Both the position numbers and the translations under genes were made by a program. The notes under the pieces were generated by a model. It had not been told where the DNA came from and made no database searches. It saw nothing but the letters and a program-made list of their open reading frames with translations. Shown here piece by piece: positions 9,229 to 18,492 of a stretch of 64,000 bases of DNA (position 1 is its first letter; every line of letters begins with the position of its first letter). This stretch comes from Paenibacillus sp. GM2 (GTDB lineage Bacteria > Bacillota > Bacilli > Paenibacillales > Paenibacillaceae), in NCBI RefSeq assembly GCF_900069005.2, contig NZ_LN831279.1, positions 1,279,853 to 1,343,852 of the forward strand, read 5' to 3'.

Positions 9229-10563
9229 ATGATGACTGAAAAGGTGAAGATCGTTACATTAGGCTGCGAGAAAAATATGGTTGACTCCGAGATTATGTCC
9301 GGTCTGATTGATCAGCGCGGATATTCACTTGTAGAGCAGGCAGAGGACGCAACCGTTATTATCGTAAATACTTGCGGATTTATTGATGCCGCCAAAGAGG
9401 AGTCCGTAAATACGATTCTTGATTTGGCCGAGCTCAAAGAGACAGGTAAGCTGAAGGCGCTTATCGTATCGGGCTGCTTAACGCAGCGTTATAAACAGGC
9501 ACTGATGGAAGAAATGCCGGAGATTGATGGGATCGTTGGTACCGGCGACTTCTATAACATTAATCAGATCGTCGATGAAGCGTTAGGAGGTAAGAAACCG
9601 GCATTTGTCGGGAATCCTGTATTTAACTACGAGGAGATCTTGCCTCGCAAGTTATCGACGGAGAAATATACAACCTATGTGAAGATCGCGGAAGGCTGCG
9701 ACAATAACTGTACCTTCTGCAGCATTCCTATTATGCGGGGGGCATTCCGCAGTCGCTCTATGGAGTCCATTGTTGCGGAAGTGACCGGGCTTGCGGCTCA
9801 AGGTGTGAAGGAGATCAGCTTGATCGCCCAAGATACAACGAATTACGGAACTGATCTGTACGATGGAGAGTATAAGCTGGCAGAGCTGATCAACAAGGCC
9901 AGTGAGGTGCCAGGTATCGAGTGGGTCAGACTGCACTACGCTTATCCGGGCTTCTTCACAGACGAACTGATCGAGACGATGGCCTCTAATCCGAAGGTCT
10001 GCAAATATATCGACATGCCACTGCAGCATAGTGAGGATGCGGTGTTAAAGCGTATGAGGAGACCGGGCCGAAATCGTGATATACGTGAGCTTATCGCCAA
10101 GATCCGCTCGCGGATCCCGGGTGTGGCGCTGCGTACTTCATTGATCGTAGGTTTCCCAGGAGAGACGGAAGAGGACTTTGAACGGTTATGCGATTTTGTT
10201 AGAGAGGTTAAATTTGATCGCCTGGGCGTCTTTACATACTCCAAGGAGGACGATACCCCTGCTTCGCGTCTGCCAAACCAAATCGACGAGGAAGTTAAGG
10301 AGTGGCGGGCGAATACGCTTATGGAAATTCAGCGGCAGGTGTCCAATGAGAACAACGGAAAATATGTTGGACAGGTGCTGGAGGTATTGATCGAAAGCTA
10401 TGATGGTCGCAGCGATGTGTTTGTCGGCCGTTCGCAGTATGATGCACCGGAAATTGACGGAGATGTCTATGTCTCGAATTGCAAAGTTGAAATTGGTGAG
10501 ATTATTCCAGTACGAATTACTCATGCCTATGAATATGATATGTCCGGGGAGGGTGTACTTTGA
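9229..10563 (+). CDS. rimO: Ribosomal protein S12 methylthiotransferase RimO
   Basis: 444 aa. The N-terminal UPF0004 domain binds an auxiliary [4Fe-4S] cluster (LGCEKNMVDSE, then Cys in NTCGF and SGCLTQ). The radical-SAM core has CxxxCxxC in EGCDNNCTFCSIPIMRG, and a C-terminal TRAM RNA-binding domain ends the protein. The C-terminal GCEKN and FCSIP signatures separate RimO from MiaB, which is also present in this window (26772). It adds a methylthio group to an aspartate of S12. AGGGG lies 8 bases before ATG 9229, and the stop overlaps pgsA by 4 bases. Confidence 0.95.
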   Translation: MMTEKVKIVTLGCEKNMVDSEIMSGLIDQRGYSLVEQAEDATVIIVNTCGFIDAAKEESVNTILDLAELKETGKLKALIVSGCLTQRYKQALMEEMPEIDGIVGTGDFYNINQIVDEALGGKKPAFVGNPVFNYEEILPRKLSTEKYTTYVKIAEGCDNNCTFCSIPIMRGAFRSRSMESIVAEVTGLAAQGVKEISLIAQDTTNYGTDLYDGEYKLAELINKASEVPGIEWVRLHYAYPGFFTDELIETMASNPKVCKYIDMPLQHSEDAVLKRMRRPGRNRDIRELIAKIRSRIPGVALRTSLIVGFPGETEEDFERLCDFVREVKFDRLGVFTYSKEDDTPASRLPNQIDEEVKEWRANTLMEIQRQVSNENNGKYVGQVLEVLIESYDGRSDVFVGRSQYDAPEIDGDVYVSNCKVEIGEIIPVRITHAYEYDMSGEGVL

Positions 10564-11147
10564 ATCTGCCCAATCGTATCACTTTAGCGCGTATTTTCAT
10601 GATCCCGCTGATGTTGGTGTTCTTGCTGTTTGATTTTGAGTGGTGGTCTCATGAATTGATTCTGGGGAGTTACTCACTGTCTGTGAATCATCTGATTGCA
10701 GCTATTCTGTTCATTATTGCCGCGAGCACAGATGGCATCGATGGACATATTGCCCGTAAACGCAATCTTGTCACTAATCTTGGCAAGCTGCTTGATCCCC
10801 TTGCTGATAAGCTGCTTGTAGCGGCTGCGCTAATATCGCTCGTAGCCCTCGATAAGGTGAACGGATGGGTGGTCGTCATCATTATCAGTCGTGAGTTTGC
10901 AGTTACGGGTTTGCGTGAGATCGCCTTGCTGGAAGGCTCGGTGATTGCTGCCAGCAATTGGGGAAAAGCGAAGACGATTACGCAGATTATTGCCATCTCG
11001 GCTTTGCTGCTTAACAATTTCCCGTTCGAATGGATCGGATTTCCATTTGCGGACATTATGATTTGGCTTGCGACGATCATTACGGTGTATTCCGGGATTG
11101 ATTACTTCGTCAAGAACAAGCATGTGCTGAACTTTTCAAAAATGTAA
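10560..11147 (+). CDS. pgsA: CDP-diacylglycerol-glycerol-3-phosphate 3-phosphatidyltransferase PgsA
   Basis: 195 aa integral membrane enzyme that makes phosphatidylglycerol phosphate, the first committed step to phosphatidylglycerol and cardiolipin. The CDP-alcohol phosphatidyltransferase signature DG-x2-AR-x8-G-x3-D-x3-D is complete (DGIDGHIARKRNLVTNLG, then LLDPLADK, residues 60-85). Several hydrophobic helices follow. The TTG start shares TTGA with the rimO stop, so the pair is translationally coupled. Synteny with cinA and recA agrees. Confidence 0.96.
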   Translation: MNLPNRITLARIFMIPLMLVFLLFDFEWWSHELILGSYSLSVNHLIAAILFIIAASTDGIDGHIARKRNLVTNLGKLLDPLADKLLVAAALISLVALDKVNGWVVVIIISREFAVTGLREIALLEGSVIAASNWGKAKTITQIIAISALLLNNFPFEWIGFPFADIMIWLATIITVYSGIDYFVKNKHVLNFSKM

Positions 11148-11285
11148 TCGCTAATGGAACTTTTGCTGGGGGTTATAATACCTCTTATCCAATTGGAGAA
11201 AGAGACAACTTCGAGAAGGTAGCTTAATTATAGCTATGTGTTCAAGTACTTTTTGAACAATCTCTAAAAGGGAGAAATGACTTGA

Positions 11286-12557
11286 ATGAAAGCGGAAATT
11301 ATTGCCGTAGGAACGGAACTGCTGCTGGGGCAAATCGTCAATTCCAACGCCCAATATTTGTCTCAGGAGCTGGCTTCGCTAGGGATTGATGTCTACTTCC
11401 AGACCGTAGTGGGCGATAATACATCCCGGCTCAAGCAAGCGATCGAGCTGGCCGCAGGACGGGCGGACGTATTGATCTTTACTGGGGGGCTCGGTCCCAC
11501 TCAGGATGATCTAACGAAAGATGTAGTGGGCGAGGTGCTGGACAGATCCTTACATATCGACCGGATGGCCATGGATAATATAGAGCGGTTCTTCAAGGAT
11601 CGCGACGTGCCGATGACGGAAAATAATCGTAGGCAGGCGCTGTCTATAGACGGGGCAACCCCGCTGGCCAATGAAACAGGTCTTGCTGTAGGAAATGCTC
11701 TCGCTGAGGGCGGGAAATTTTATATTTTGCTGCCCGGACCGCCTAGCGAGATGAAGCCGATGTTCGAGCAACAGGCTAAGCCCTGGATGATGCAGCATGT
11801 GCTGACGAATGAATCTCCAATCTATTCGCGAATGCTTAAATTCGCCGGTATCGGTGAATCGGCTTTAGAGACCAAGCTGCTTGATCTGATTGAAAGTCAA
11901 ACCGATCCTACAATAGCTCCTTATGCCAAGGAGAGCGAGGTAACGATCCGCATCTCGACAAAGGCGGACAGCCAGAGCGCCGCCGAGGGCAAGCTGGACG
12001 TGATGGAGAAGCAGATCGCTTCTCGCCTGCCGGAGCATTTCTATGCGAATGAGGATGTGCCGATCGAGAAGACCATCGTCGATATGATGACGGAGCAGGG
12101 ACTTACAGTCAGTTGTGCGGAGAGCTGTACCGGTGGCATGCTGATGCAGACAATCACGACGATCCCTGGCAGCGCCACCGTTTTCCTCGGCGGAATCGTG
12201 TGCTATTCCAATGCCATGAAGGAGAAGCTGCTCAACGTACCGCATGATCTGCTGGAGGGCGAGAACGCGCCCGGAGCCGTCAGCGCTGAGACAGCGAAGG
12301 TGCTGGCTGAACAGGTGCGGATGATCGTGGATACCGATTTTGGCCTCGCCGTTACCGGCGTAGCTGGACCTGCCTATTCCGAGCGCAAGCCGGTGGGGCT
12401 GGTCTATATCGCGATGTCTCGCCGTAATGGCGATACCGAGGTGCACGAACTGCATCTGAAGGGGAACCGCAACACGATCCGTCTGCGCTCCACCAAGGCT
12501 GTTCTTTACCATCTCTGGAAGCAGCTTAAACGGAATGAGAACCAAGCTGGCAAATAA
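11286..12557 (+). CDS. cinA: CinA family protein (competence/damage-inducible; NMN deamidase domain)
   Basis: 423 aa. The N-terminal MoaB/MogA-like fold (EIIAVGTELLLGQIVNSNAQ, TGGLGPTQDDLTKD) acts on ADP-ribose-type pyrophosphates. The C-terminal PncC-type domain (SCAESCTGGMLMQTITTIPG near residue 277; AVTGVAGP near 361) deamidates NMN in pyridine nucleotide salvage. Two starts are possible: TTG 11283 or ATG 11286, with AGGGAG at 11269-11274. It ends in a strong terminator, so recA does not depend on it. Confidence 0.94.
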   Translation: MKAEIIAVGTELLLGQIVNSNAQYLSQELASLGIDVYFQTVVGDNTSRLKQAIELAAGRADVLIFTGGLGPTQDDLTKDVVGEVLDRSLHIDRMAMDNIERFFKDRDVPMTENNRRQALSIDGATPLANETGLAVGNALAEGGKFYILLPGPPSEMKPMFEQQAKPWMMQHVLTNESPIYSRMLKFAGIGESALETKLLDLIESQTDPTIAPYAKESEVTIRISTKADSQSAAEGKLDVMEKQIASRLPEHFYANEDVPIEKTIVDMMTEQGLTVSCAESCTGGMLMQTITTIPGSATVFLGGIVCYSNAMKEKLLNVPHDLLEGENAPGAVSAETAKVLAEQVRMIVDTDFGLAVTGVAGPAYSERKPVGLVYIAMSRRNGDTEVHELHLKGNRNTIRLRSTKAVLYHLWKQLKRNENQAGK

Positions 12558-12599
12558 CCATTGCCGGACTCCTAAATATTGGATATAATCGAATTACGG

Positions 12600-12648
12600 A
12601 AGAACCGTAGCCCAACTTGCTTCAAGTTGCTGCTGCGGTTCTTTTTTG
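12600..12648 (+). terminator. Intrinsic terminator after cinA
   Basis: AAGAACCGTAGC pairs with GCTGCGGTTCTT. An inner AACTTG/CAAGTT hairpin and a TTTTTT tail complete it. Confidence 0.92.
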
Positions 12649-12792
12649 CGTAATTGCGTGATGAAGTATGGAGAGAGAAGAGAGGAGGCTTTGATCGCTG
12701 CTGGAACCAATGGAGAACCAAAGGTGATCTAAAGACAGGGCTGATGCAGCAATTGATATGTAATATAATATCCCGGACTATCGTATACCGCA

Positions 12793-13258
12793 CGAAGTAG
12801 AGCGAATCCCGCAGGGAGAGCGCCGATCAAGTTCTCGAAGTAGCACCATAAGTGTATTAAGGAAGTGAGGCGGACGAAGCCACGGACGTCACAATGGAAG
12901 TGCCGCGCGCCGCCCGAAGTAGAGCGAATCCCGCAGGGAGAGCGCCATTAGAACTCCAACATAGCACCAAGGGCAGGAGCACAAAAAGTAAAGCGTGCCC
13001 GAAGGGAGGAAAGCGTTGATTGGAGACCGTATACCCGGGTGCCTCGAAAGCAGCAGAACTCCCCAGCCCAGGTAACCAAGGAGATCCAAAAGTAGGACGT
13101 GCCCGAAGGGGGAAAAGCGTGCCACGTGCCAAAGTAGAGCTCTCCCCATTGGGGAGAGCGGCTAAGGAGCGCCTGTTCCCCATCCACCCGTTAGTTCAGT
13201 TTGCAGGAGTCCAGAGGGCGGCAGGCCCTTTGGAGCCCTCCCTTACGGTAAGGGAGGG
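12793..13258. repeat. Repeat-rich non-coding island between cinA and recA
   Basis: No credible gene lies between 12558 and 13422. A perfect 32-base repeat (begins CGAAGTAGAGCGAATCCCGC) occurs at 12793-12824 and 12915-12946, 122 bases apart, each followed by a TAGCACCA copy. Degenerate relatives with the core AAGTA-nnn-GCCCGAAGGG lie near 12984-13017 and 13088-13123. GC-rich palindromes follow at 13139-13159 and 13236-13258. All six frames show only arginine/proline-rich nonsense typical of such repeats. Confidence 0.75.
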
Positions 13259-13277
13259 TTTGGGTGGGTTGAGACTA

Positions 13278-13291
13278 CGAATGTATGTTCG
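13278..13291 (+). promoter_or_regulatory. LexA (DinR) operator of recA
   Basis: CGAATGTATGTTCG matches the Bacillus SOS box CGAAC-N4-GTTCG at 9 of 10 fixed positions. It ends 9 bases before the -35 box of the recA promoter, where LexA can block RNA polymerase. Confidence 0.88.
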
Positions 13292-13300
13292 AAAAAATGC

Positions 13301-13329
13301 TTGGCAAACGTTTCAAAACAAGGTACAAT
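13301..13329 (+). promoter_or_regulatory. Sigma-A promoter of recA
   Basis: TTGGCA (13301-13306) and TACAAT (13324-13329) are separated by exactly 17 bases. The start codon is about 90 bases downstream. Confidence 0.85.
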
Positions 13330-13422
13330 TGTTGTATAAAAGAAATTGATTTTCTTATTTAACTAATTTGTCATCAATCAAATTTGTGTAAATTTCTAAT
13401 CATTGAGAAGGATGTGAGCTGA

Positions 13423-14484
13423 TTGTCAGACCGCCGTGCTGCGCTGGAAATGGCGCTTCGTCAAATAGAAAAACAATTCGGAAAAGGTTCGATCATGAAG
13501 TTGGGAGAATCCACCCATATGCAGGTGGAAATTGTACCCAGCGGATCGATAGCATTGGATATCGCGCTTGGAACCGGGGGATTGCCTCGGGGGAGAATTA
13601 TTGAAGTATACGGACCGGAATCATCCGGTAAGACTACCGTAGCCTTGCATGCAATCGCGGAAGTTCAAAAGGTTGGTGGACAAGCTGCATTTATCGATGC
13701 CGAGCACGCGCTTGACCCTTCCTATGCAAGTAAGCTAGGTGTAAATATTGATGAGTTGCTGTTGTCTCAGCCGGACACAGGCGAGCAGGCGTTGGAAATC
13801 GCCGAAGCGCTTGTTCGCAGCGGCGCAGTAGATATCATTGTTATAGACTCCGTAGCAGCCTTGGTACCTAAGGCTGAAATCGAAGGCGAGATGGGCGATT
13901 CTCATGTCGGCTTGCAAGCTCGTCTGATGTCCCAGGCACTTCGTAAACTGTCCGGGGCGATCAGTAAATCCAAGACGATTGCCATCTTTATCAACCAGCT
14001 TCGTGAGAAGGTGGGCGTAATGTTCGGTAATCCGGAGACCACTCCAGGTGGACGAGCACTCAAGTTCTATTCGACGGTTCGCCTTGATGTTCGCCGGGTA
14101 GAGACGATCAAGATGGGTAATGACATGGTCGGTAACCGGACCCGGATTAAAGTTGTAAAGAATAAGGTAGCTCCGCCGTTCAAACAGGCAGAGATTGATA
14201 TTATGTATGGTGAAGGGATCTCCAAGGAAGGCAGCATTATCGATATCGGCGTTGAGCAGGATATTGTGGATAAGAGCGGCGCTTGGTATTCCTTTGCTGG
14301 CGAGCGTCTCGGTCAGGGACGTGAGAATGCGAAGCAGTATTTGAAGGAGCATCCGGAAATTGCAAATACGATTGAGCAGAAGATTCGCGAGAACAGCAAC
14401 CTGACGACTTCAGTTGCGCCATCGTCTTCAAGCGAGCAGGAAGAAGAAGCTAAGGAAGAGCAGGCACTTTTCGAAGAAGAGTAA
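13423..14484 (+). CDS. recA: Recombinase A
   Basis: 353 aa, full length. It is the ATP-dependent strand-exchange protein of homologous recombination and the co-protease that triggers LexA self-cleavage. Walker A is GPESSGKT (about residue 65), the Walker B region is [12 protein letters not shown], and the L1/L2 DNA-binding loops include [20 protein letters not shown] and [20 protein letters not shown]. The acidic C-terminal tail is typical. The start is TTG 13423 with AAGGATG upstream; a GTG at 13414 runs into a stop. LexA box and promoter are described separately. Confidence 0.99.
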   Translation: MSDRRAALEMALRQIEKQFGKGSIMKLGESTHMQVEIVPSGSIALDIALGTGGLPRGRIIEVYGPESSGKTTVALHAIAEVQKVGGQAAFIDAEHALDPSYASKLGVNIDELLLSQPDTGEQALEIAEALVRSGAVDIIVIDSVAALVPKAEIEGEMGDSHVGLQARLMSQALRKLSGAISKSKTIAIFINQLREKVGVMFGNPETTPGGRALKFYSTVRLDVRRVETIKMGNDMVGNRTRIKVVKNKVAPPFKQAEIDIMYGEGISKEGSIIDIGVEQDIVDKSGAWYSFAGERLGQGRENAKQYLKEHPEIANTIEQKIRENSNLTTSVAPSSSSEQEEEAKEEQALFEEE

Positions 14485-14494
14485 GAATGATATG

Positions 14495-14545
14495 GAGCGC
14501 TCTGCCGCCAGTAAACACTGGTTCGGACAGGGCGCTCTTGTCTAA
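14495..14545 (+). terminator. Stem-loop between recA and recX (terminator or attenuator)
   Basis: GAGCGCTCTG pairs with CAGGGCGCTC around an inner CCAGT/ACTGG hairpin. The following sequence, TTGTCTAAT, is only weakly T-rich, so partial readthrough into recX is likely. Confidence 0.6.
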
Positions 14546-14563
14546 TAAAGGAGCGTAAACCTG

Positions 14564-15418
14564 GTGGAGCAACGATTTGGGAAGTCTAGATCCAAACCGT
14601 ATACAGGAGCGGGCAAGGATAATGAGAAGGACGAAATCATCGACATTTCTGATCCTGGCTCATGGGAGAATCGCCTTTCATATAAGAATGAAGAATCGGA
14701 AAAAGCAGCAAGCCCAGCGGCAGCAGAGGGAAATGATCTGTCTGCTTTCCCTGAGGATAAAGAGCTGACCATTACATCGGTGCAGCTGCTGAAATCGCCA
14801 AAATTCCGATACCGTATTTACTTCGGTACTTTCCAGGTGGAAGTGCATGAAGATGTGATGGTCAAGTATCGCATGATGAAGGGCGCTGTATTTACCAAAC
14901 TTGAATTGGAAGAGATCGTAATTGCCGATGAACGGCAGCGGGGATATGGAGAAGCCTTGAAATATCTTAGCCGCAAACCGCGAACTTCTTTTGAAATCGC
15001 TACTCGACTTAAAGAGAAGGGATGGAGCGAGGAGACGATTGGTGAAGTAATCGAACGGTTGATCCAAGAGCGTTGGATCAATGACGCCGCATACGCTCAG
15101 GAATGGGCAGGACAACGTCTTCGCAGCCGCGGGAAGGGTAAGGCATGGATCAGATATGAACTGCGTCAGAAGGGCATTTCCAAGCCTTTGATTGAAGAGG
15201 CGCTAGGGCAGGTCAGCGAAGACGAGGAGTATGACAGCGCCATGCAGCTCGCGCAGCGTAAATGGCGGACTACGTCCGGAGAGACGGCGGACAAGAAGCG
15301 CAAGATAGGCGCATTTTTAATGCGGAGGGGCTTCTCCGGCCAGCTCGCTGGCAAGGTACTCCGTGAGCTGATTCAAAAAGATGGTATAGAAGACAGGGAT
15401 GAGTGGGAAGAATTATAA
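14564..15418 (+). CDS. recX: Regulatory protein RecX
   Basis: 284 aa. The C-terminal 160 residues carry the three-helix RecX repeats (ALKYLSRKPRTSFEIATRLK ... GKGKAWIRYELRQKGISKPL). RecX binds the RecA filament groove and modulates its activity. The first 60 residues are charged and poorly ordered, making it longer than enterobacterial RecX but close to the Bacillus form. The GTG start lies 10 bases after AAAGGAG. It probably gets its transcripts by readthrough from recA past the weak stem-loop. Confidence 0.92.
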   Translation: MEQRFGKSRSKPYTGAGKDNEKDEIIDISDPGSWENRLSYKNEESEKAASPAAAEGNDLSAFPEDKELTITSVQLLKSPKFRYRIYFGTFQVEVHEDVMVKYRMMKGAVFTKLELEEIVIADERQRGYGEALKYLSRKPRTSFEIATRLKEKGWSEETIGEVIERLIQERWINDAAYAQEWAGQRLRSRGKGKAWIRYELRQKGISKPLIEEALGQVSEDEEYDSAMQLAQRKWRTTSGETADKKRKIGAFLMRRGFSGQLAGKVLRELIQKDGIEDRDEWEEL

Positions 15419-15431
15419 ATTCATAGCGATA

Positions 15432-15466
15432 TAGAGGGACACAGATTGTACAATCATGTCCTTTGC
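15432..15466 (+). terminator. Weak stem-loop after recX
   Basis: A palindromic stretch (GGGACA ... TGTCC, centred on ATTGTACAAT) is followed by a short TTTGCTT run. Terminator function is possible but weak. Confidence 0.4.
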
Positions 15467-15496
15467 TTGACAATTTCTTTCATTAAATAATAAAAT
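15467..15496 (+). promoter_or_regulatory. Putative sigma-A promoter for rny
   Basis: TTGACA (15467-15472) and TAAAAT (15491-15496) are 18 bases apart. The 315-base gap between recX and rny shows nothing else clear, so the rny mRNA would have a leader of about 230 bases. Confidence 0.6.
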
Positions 15497-15733
15497 GGTC
15501 ATGAATCTATATCATGTGGATCCTTATTCCTTCCAAATGATGGATCTAACTAGATTCTATTCGCAATCATGGGGCCAAGATTCCGGCATTTTAACGGAAT
15601 ATTCATGCTGATTTGGCGTGATAGCCTGTCTGAATCGGCAAGAAATCGATTCTTTGTATGATGATGAATGAAAACTGAAAACTAACAAGCATCCCAGGGA
15701 ATGCCTTGGAGGAAACAGCGGGGAGGTGAACAG

Positions 15734-17278
15734 ATGGACACAGTAATCTGGATCATTCTCGTTGCCGTCGCCGCTTTATTCTTTGGGTTCGGGATCGGAT
15801 ATTTTATTCGCAAATCTCTTGCAGAGGCTAAAATTTCCAGTGCGGAACATGCAGCAAGTCAAATTTTGGAAAGTGCAAAAAAAGACGCAGAAGCACTGAA
15901 AAAGGAAACGGTTCTTGAAGCGAAAGACGAAATTCATAAACTGAGAACCGAAGCTGACAAAGACATTCGTGAACGTCGGAATGAAATTCAACGACAAGAA
16001 AGACGATTGTTGCAAAAAGAAGAGTCGCTGGATAAAAAAATTGAATCACTGGAACGTAAAGAAGAACAAGTAGCTGGCAAAGAGAAGAGAATTGAAGAAA
16101 CCCAGCAACAGATCGATCTGCTCTATAAGAGTCAGGTTCAGGAACTTGAGCGTATTTCCAATTTGAGCATGGAGGACGCCCGCACGATCATTCTTAATAA
16201 TGTCGAGCAGGAGGTTCGCCATGAAACGGCTCAAATGATTAAAGACATTGAGTTGCAGGCGAAGGAAGAAGCCGATAAGAAATCGCGTGAAATTATTACA
16301 CTAGCTATTCAGCGGTGTGCCGCTGATCACGTTGCTGAGACGACCGTCTCGGTAGTTGCTCTTCCGAATGAAGAGATGAAGGGCCGGATTATCGGGCGTG
16401 AAGGCCGCAACATCAGAGCACTGGAAACGTTGACTGGTATTGACTTGATTATCGATGACACGCCGGAAGCGGTTATCCTGTCAGGTTTTGATCCAATCCG
16501 TCGTGAAATCGCCCGCACAGCGCTGGAGAAACTGGTAGCTGACGGACGAATTCACCCAGCACGGATCGAAGAGATGGTTGAGAAATCACGTCGTGAAGTG
16601 GACGAAAGAATTCGTGAATACGGTGAACAAGCGACATTTGAGGTTGGTGTTCACGCGCTGCACCCGGATTTAATCAAGATTTTGGGTCGTCTCAAGTTCC
16701 GGACAAGCTATGGTCAGAACGTGCTGAAGCACTCGATGGAAGTAGCTTACTTGGCCGGACTTATGGCCGCCGAGTTGGGCGAGGATATTGCGCTTGCCAA
16801 ACGTGCCGGACTGTTGCATGACATCGGGAAAGCGCTGGATCATGAAGTGGAAGGATCTCATGTCGAAATCGGCGTGGAACTGGCGAAGAAATACAAGGAA
16901 CATCCGGTTGTTATCAATAGCATCGCTTCCCACCACGGAGATTGTGAAGCTACTTCGGTTATCGCTATGCTGGTTGGTGCGGCTGATGCATTGTCGGCAG
17001 CTAGACCTGGCGCTCGGCGTGAAACGTTGGAAACCTATATCCGTCGTTTGGAGAAGCTGGAAGAGATTTCGGAATCATTCGAAGGTGTGGAGAAGTCATT
17101 CGCAATTCAGGCAGGTCGCGAGGTTCGCGTTATGGTACAGCCTGAGAAAATCGATGATGCTGAAGCGTTCCGTCTGGCGCGTGACATTACGAAGAAGATT
17201 GAGAGTGAGCTGGATTATCCGGGTCACATCAAGGTTACGGTTATTCGTGAGACGAGAGCGGTTGAATATGCGAAGTAA
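15734..17278 (+). CDS. rny: Ribonuclease Y
   Basis: 514 aa. It is the membrane-anchored endoribonuclease that starts mRNA decay in Bacillota. An N-terminal transmembrane helix (residues 3-25) is followed by a long Lys/Glu-rich coiled coil (30-190). A KH domain ([20 protein letters not shown]) and an HD phosphohydrolase domain ([17 protein letters not shown]) come next. ATG 15734 is chosen because GGGAGGTG is 5 bases upstream and the membrane helix is then N-terminal; an upstream start at 15701 would add 11 residues before it. Confidence 0.97.
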   Translation: MDTVIWIILVAVAALFFGFGIGYFIRKSLAEAKISSAEHAASQILESAKKDAEALKKETVLEAKDEIHKLRTEADKDIRERRNEIQRQERRLLQKEESLDKKIESLERKEEQVAGKEKRIEETQQQIDLLYKSQVQELERISNLSMEDARTIILNNVEQEVRHETAQMIKDIELQAKEEADKKSREIITLAIQRCAADHVAETTVSVVALPNEEMKGRIIGREGRNIRALETLTGIDLIIDDTPEAVILSGFDPIRREIARTALEKLVADGRIHPARIEEMVEKSRREVDERIREYGEQATFEVGVHALHPDLIKILGRLKFRTSYGQNVLKHSMEVAYLAGLMAAELGEDIALAKRAGLLHDIGKALDHEVEGSHVEIGVELAKKYKEHPVVINSIASHHGDCEATSVIAMLVGAADALSAARPGARRETLETYIRRLEKLEEISESFEGVEKSFAIQAGREVRVMVQPEKIDDAEAFRLARDITKKIESELDYPGHIKVTVIRETRAVEYAK

Positions 17279-17292
17279 AGGTTATGCTGATG

Positions 17293-17319
17293 AAGTGGCC
17301 CCTCGTGGGCCGCTTTTTC
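17293..17319 (+). terminator. Intrinsic terminator after rny
   Basis: AAGTGGCCC pairs with GGGCCGCTT (one wobble/mismatch), loop CTCGT, then TTTTT. Confidence 0.82.
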
Positions 17320-17430
17320 ATTGAAAGCTCTATATTGAGAGGTTCAATCGATCCACTTACGTTAAGCAAAACCTCTCATCAGCACCTATGGATGAGCGGC
17401 CACGATGTGTAGACAGATCTATGAAAACTC

Positions 17431-17613
17431 TAACGAAACTACGTATCGTTATTTCCTTAAAAACAGAGGCAAAAAAAATCTAACGAAACGTCATATCGTT
17501 ATTCAGGAGAAATCCCTGCTTTTAACCGCTAATTTGCAAAAATAGCGCTACCCAGTTTCGTTAAAAATCCCAGGAGCCCGTTATGGGTCAAATAGCGCTA
17601 CCCAGTTTCGTTA
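17431..17613. repeat. Four-unit palindromic intergenic repeat, locus 1
   Basis: Four 23-24-base units of one motif lie in the order direct, direct, inverted, inverted: 17431-17454, 17481-17503, 17541-17563 and 17591-17613. Direct units read TAACGAAAC-(n5)-TATCGTTATT; inverted ones read AATAGCGCTACCCAGTTTCG plus TTA. The start-to-start distance inside each pair is exactly 50. The same arrangement occurs at 41180-41361. As RNA the whole block could fold into one long hairpin. Confidence 0.85.
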
Positions 17614-17660
17614 GAGATTCTACTAAGAAACAGCAGTGTACGGAATGGAGGAGAGACATT

Positions 17661-18455
17661 ATTAAACTTTTATTTATTGGAGATATTGTTGGCAGTACGG
17701 GGCGGAAAGCAGTGCGGGAATCCCTTCCTCGCTTAAAATCTAAATACAGTCCCCATATTATTATCGCAAACGGGGAGAACGCGGCGTCCGGACGCGGAAT
17801 TACGGAGAAGATTGCTAAGGAATTTTTCGATCTAGGCATCCACGGTTTGACGATGGGCAATCATACCTGGGATAACAAGGAGATCTTCGACTTTATTGAC
17901 CGTGAGCCGCGAATGGTTCGTCCGGCCAACTTCCCTCCAGGGACACCCGGGATCGGTCATACCGTTATTAAGGGGAATGGCAAGGAACTGGCGGTGGTCA
18001 ATCTGATGGGGCGCACGTTCTTGCCGGCGATTGATGATCCGTTCCGGGTAGCGGATGATATTCTAGCCGAGCTGTCGAAGAAGCATAAATGCATCATGGT
18101 TGATTTCCATGCCGAAGCAACATCGGAGAAGATTGCTATGGGCTGGTATTTAGATGGCAGAACTTCCTTCGTTGTAGGAACACATACGCATGTGCAGAGC
18201 AATGACGATATTATTTTGCCGCAGGGCACCGCTTATTTGACGGATTCCGGCATGGTTGGATCTCGTGAAGGAGTGCTGGGGATGGAGCGTTCGGCGGTGA
18301 TTCGCAAGTTCACGACGCAGCTGCCGGTTCGGTTCCAGGTATGTGAAGGTAAATGGCATTTCCACGCTGTGTTCGTCGAGATCGATGAAGCCACCGGCAA
18401 AGCGAAAAAGATCGAGAAGATAAAAATGCTTGAAGATGAATGGTTCATGGACTAA
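17661..18455 (+). CDS. ymdB: YmdB (TIGR00282) metallophosphoesterase with probable ATT start
   Basis: 264 aa from ATT 17661. YmdB is a cyclic nucleotide phosphodiesterase-like metalloenzyme that influences biofilm and sporulation gene expression, and it interacts with RNase Y. Metal-site motifs are visible: KLLFIGDIVGSTGR at the N-terminus, IANGENAASGRG, GNHTWDNKE, DFHAEATSEK and GTHTHVQ. No ATG, GTG or TTG lies near the family start. ATT 17661 sits 7 bases after GGAGGAG and gives exactly the B. subtilis length. The only canonical in-frame start (ATG 17583, with AGGAG upstream) would add 26 residues encoded partly by repeat unit 4. Confidence 0.92.
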   Translation: MKLLFIGDIVGSTGRKAVRESLPRLKSKYSPHIIIANGENAASGRGITEKIAKEFFDLGIHGLTMGNHTWDNKEIFDFIDREPRMVRPANFPPGTPGIGHTVIKGNGKELAVVNLMGRTFLPAIDDPFRVADDILAELSKKHKCIMVDFHAEATSEKIAMGWYLDGRTSFVVGTHTHVQSNDDIILPQGTAYLTDSGMVGSREGVLGMERSAVIRKFTTQLPVRFQVCEGKWHFHAVFVEIDEATGKAKKIEKIKMLEDEWFMD

Positions 18456-18492
18456 CGGATCAGATATACTCTAAAAATAGGTCTTCAAAAGG

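Noticed and set aside
12857..13349. Overlapping frames on both strands between cinA and recA
   Set aside because: All are produced by the GC-rich repeats; several frames are open at once, none has a good ribosome site or recognisable domain.
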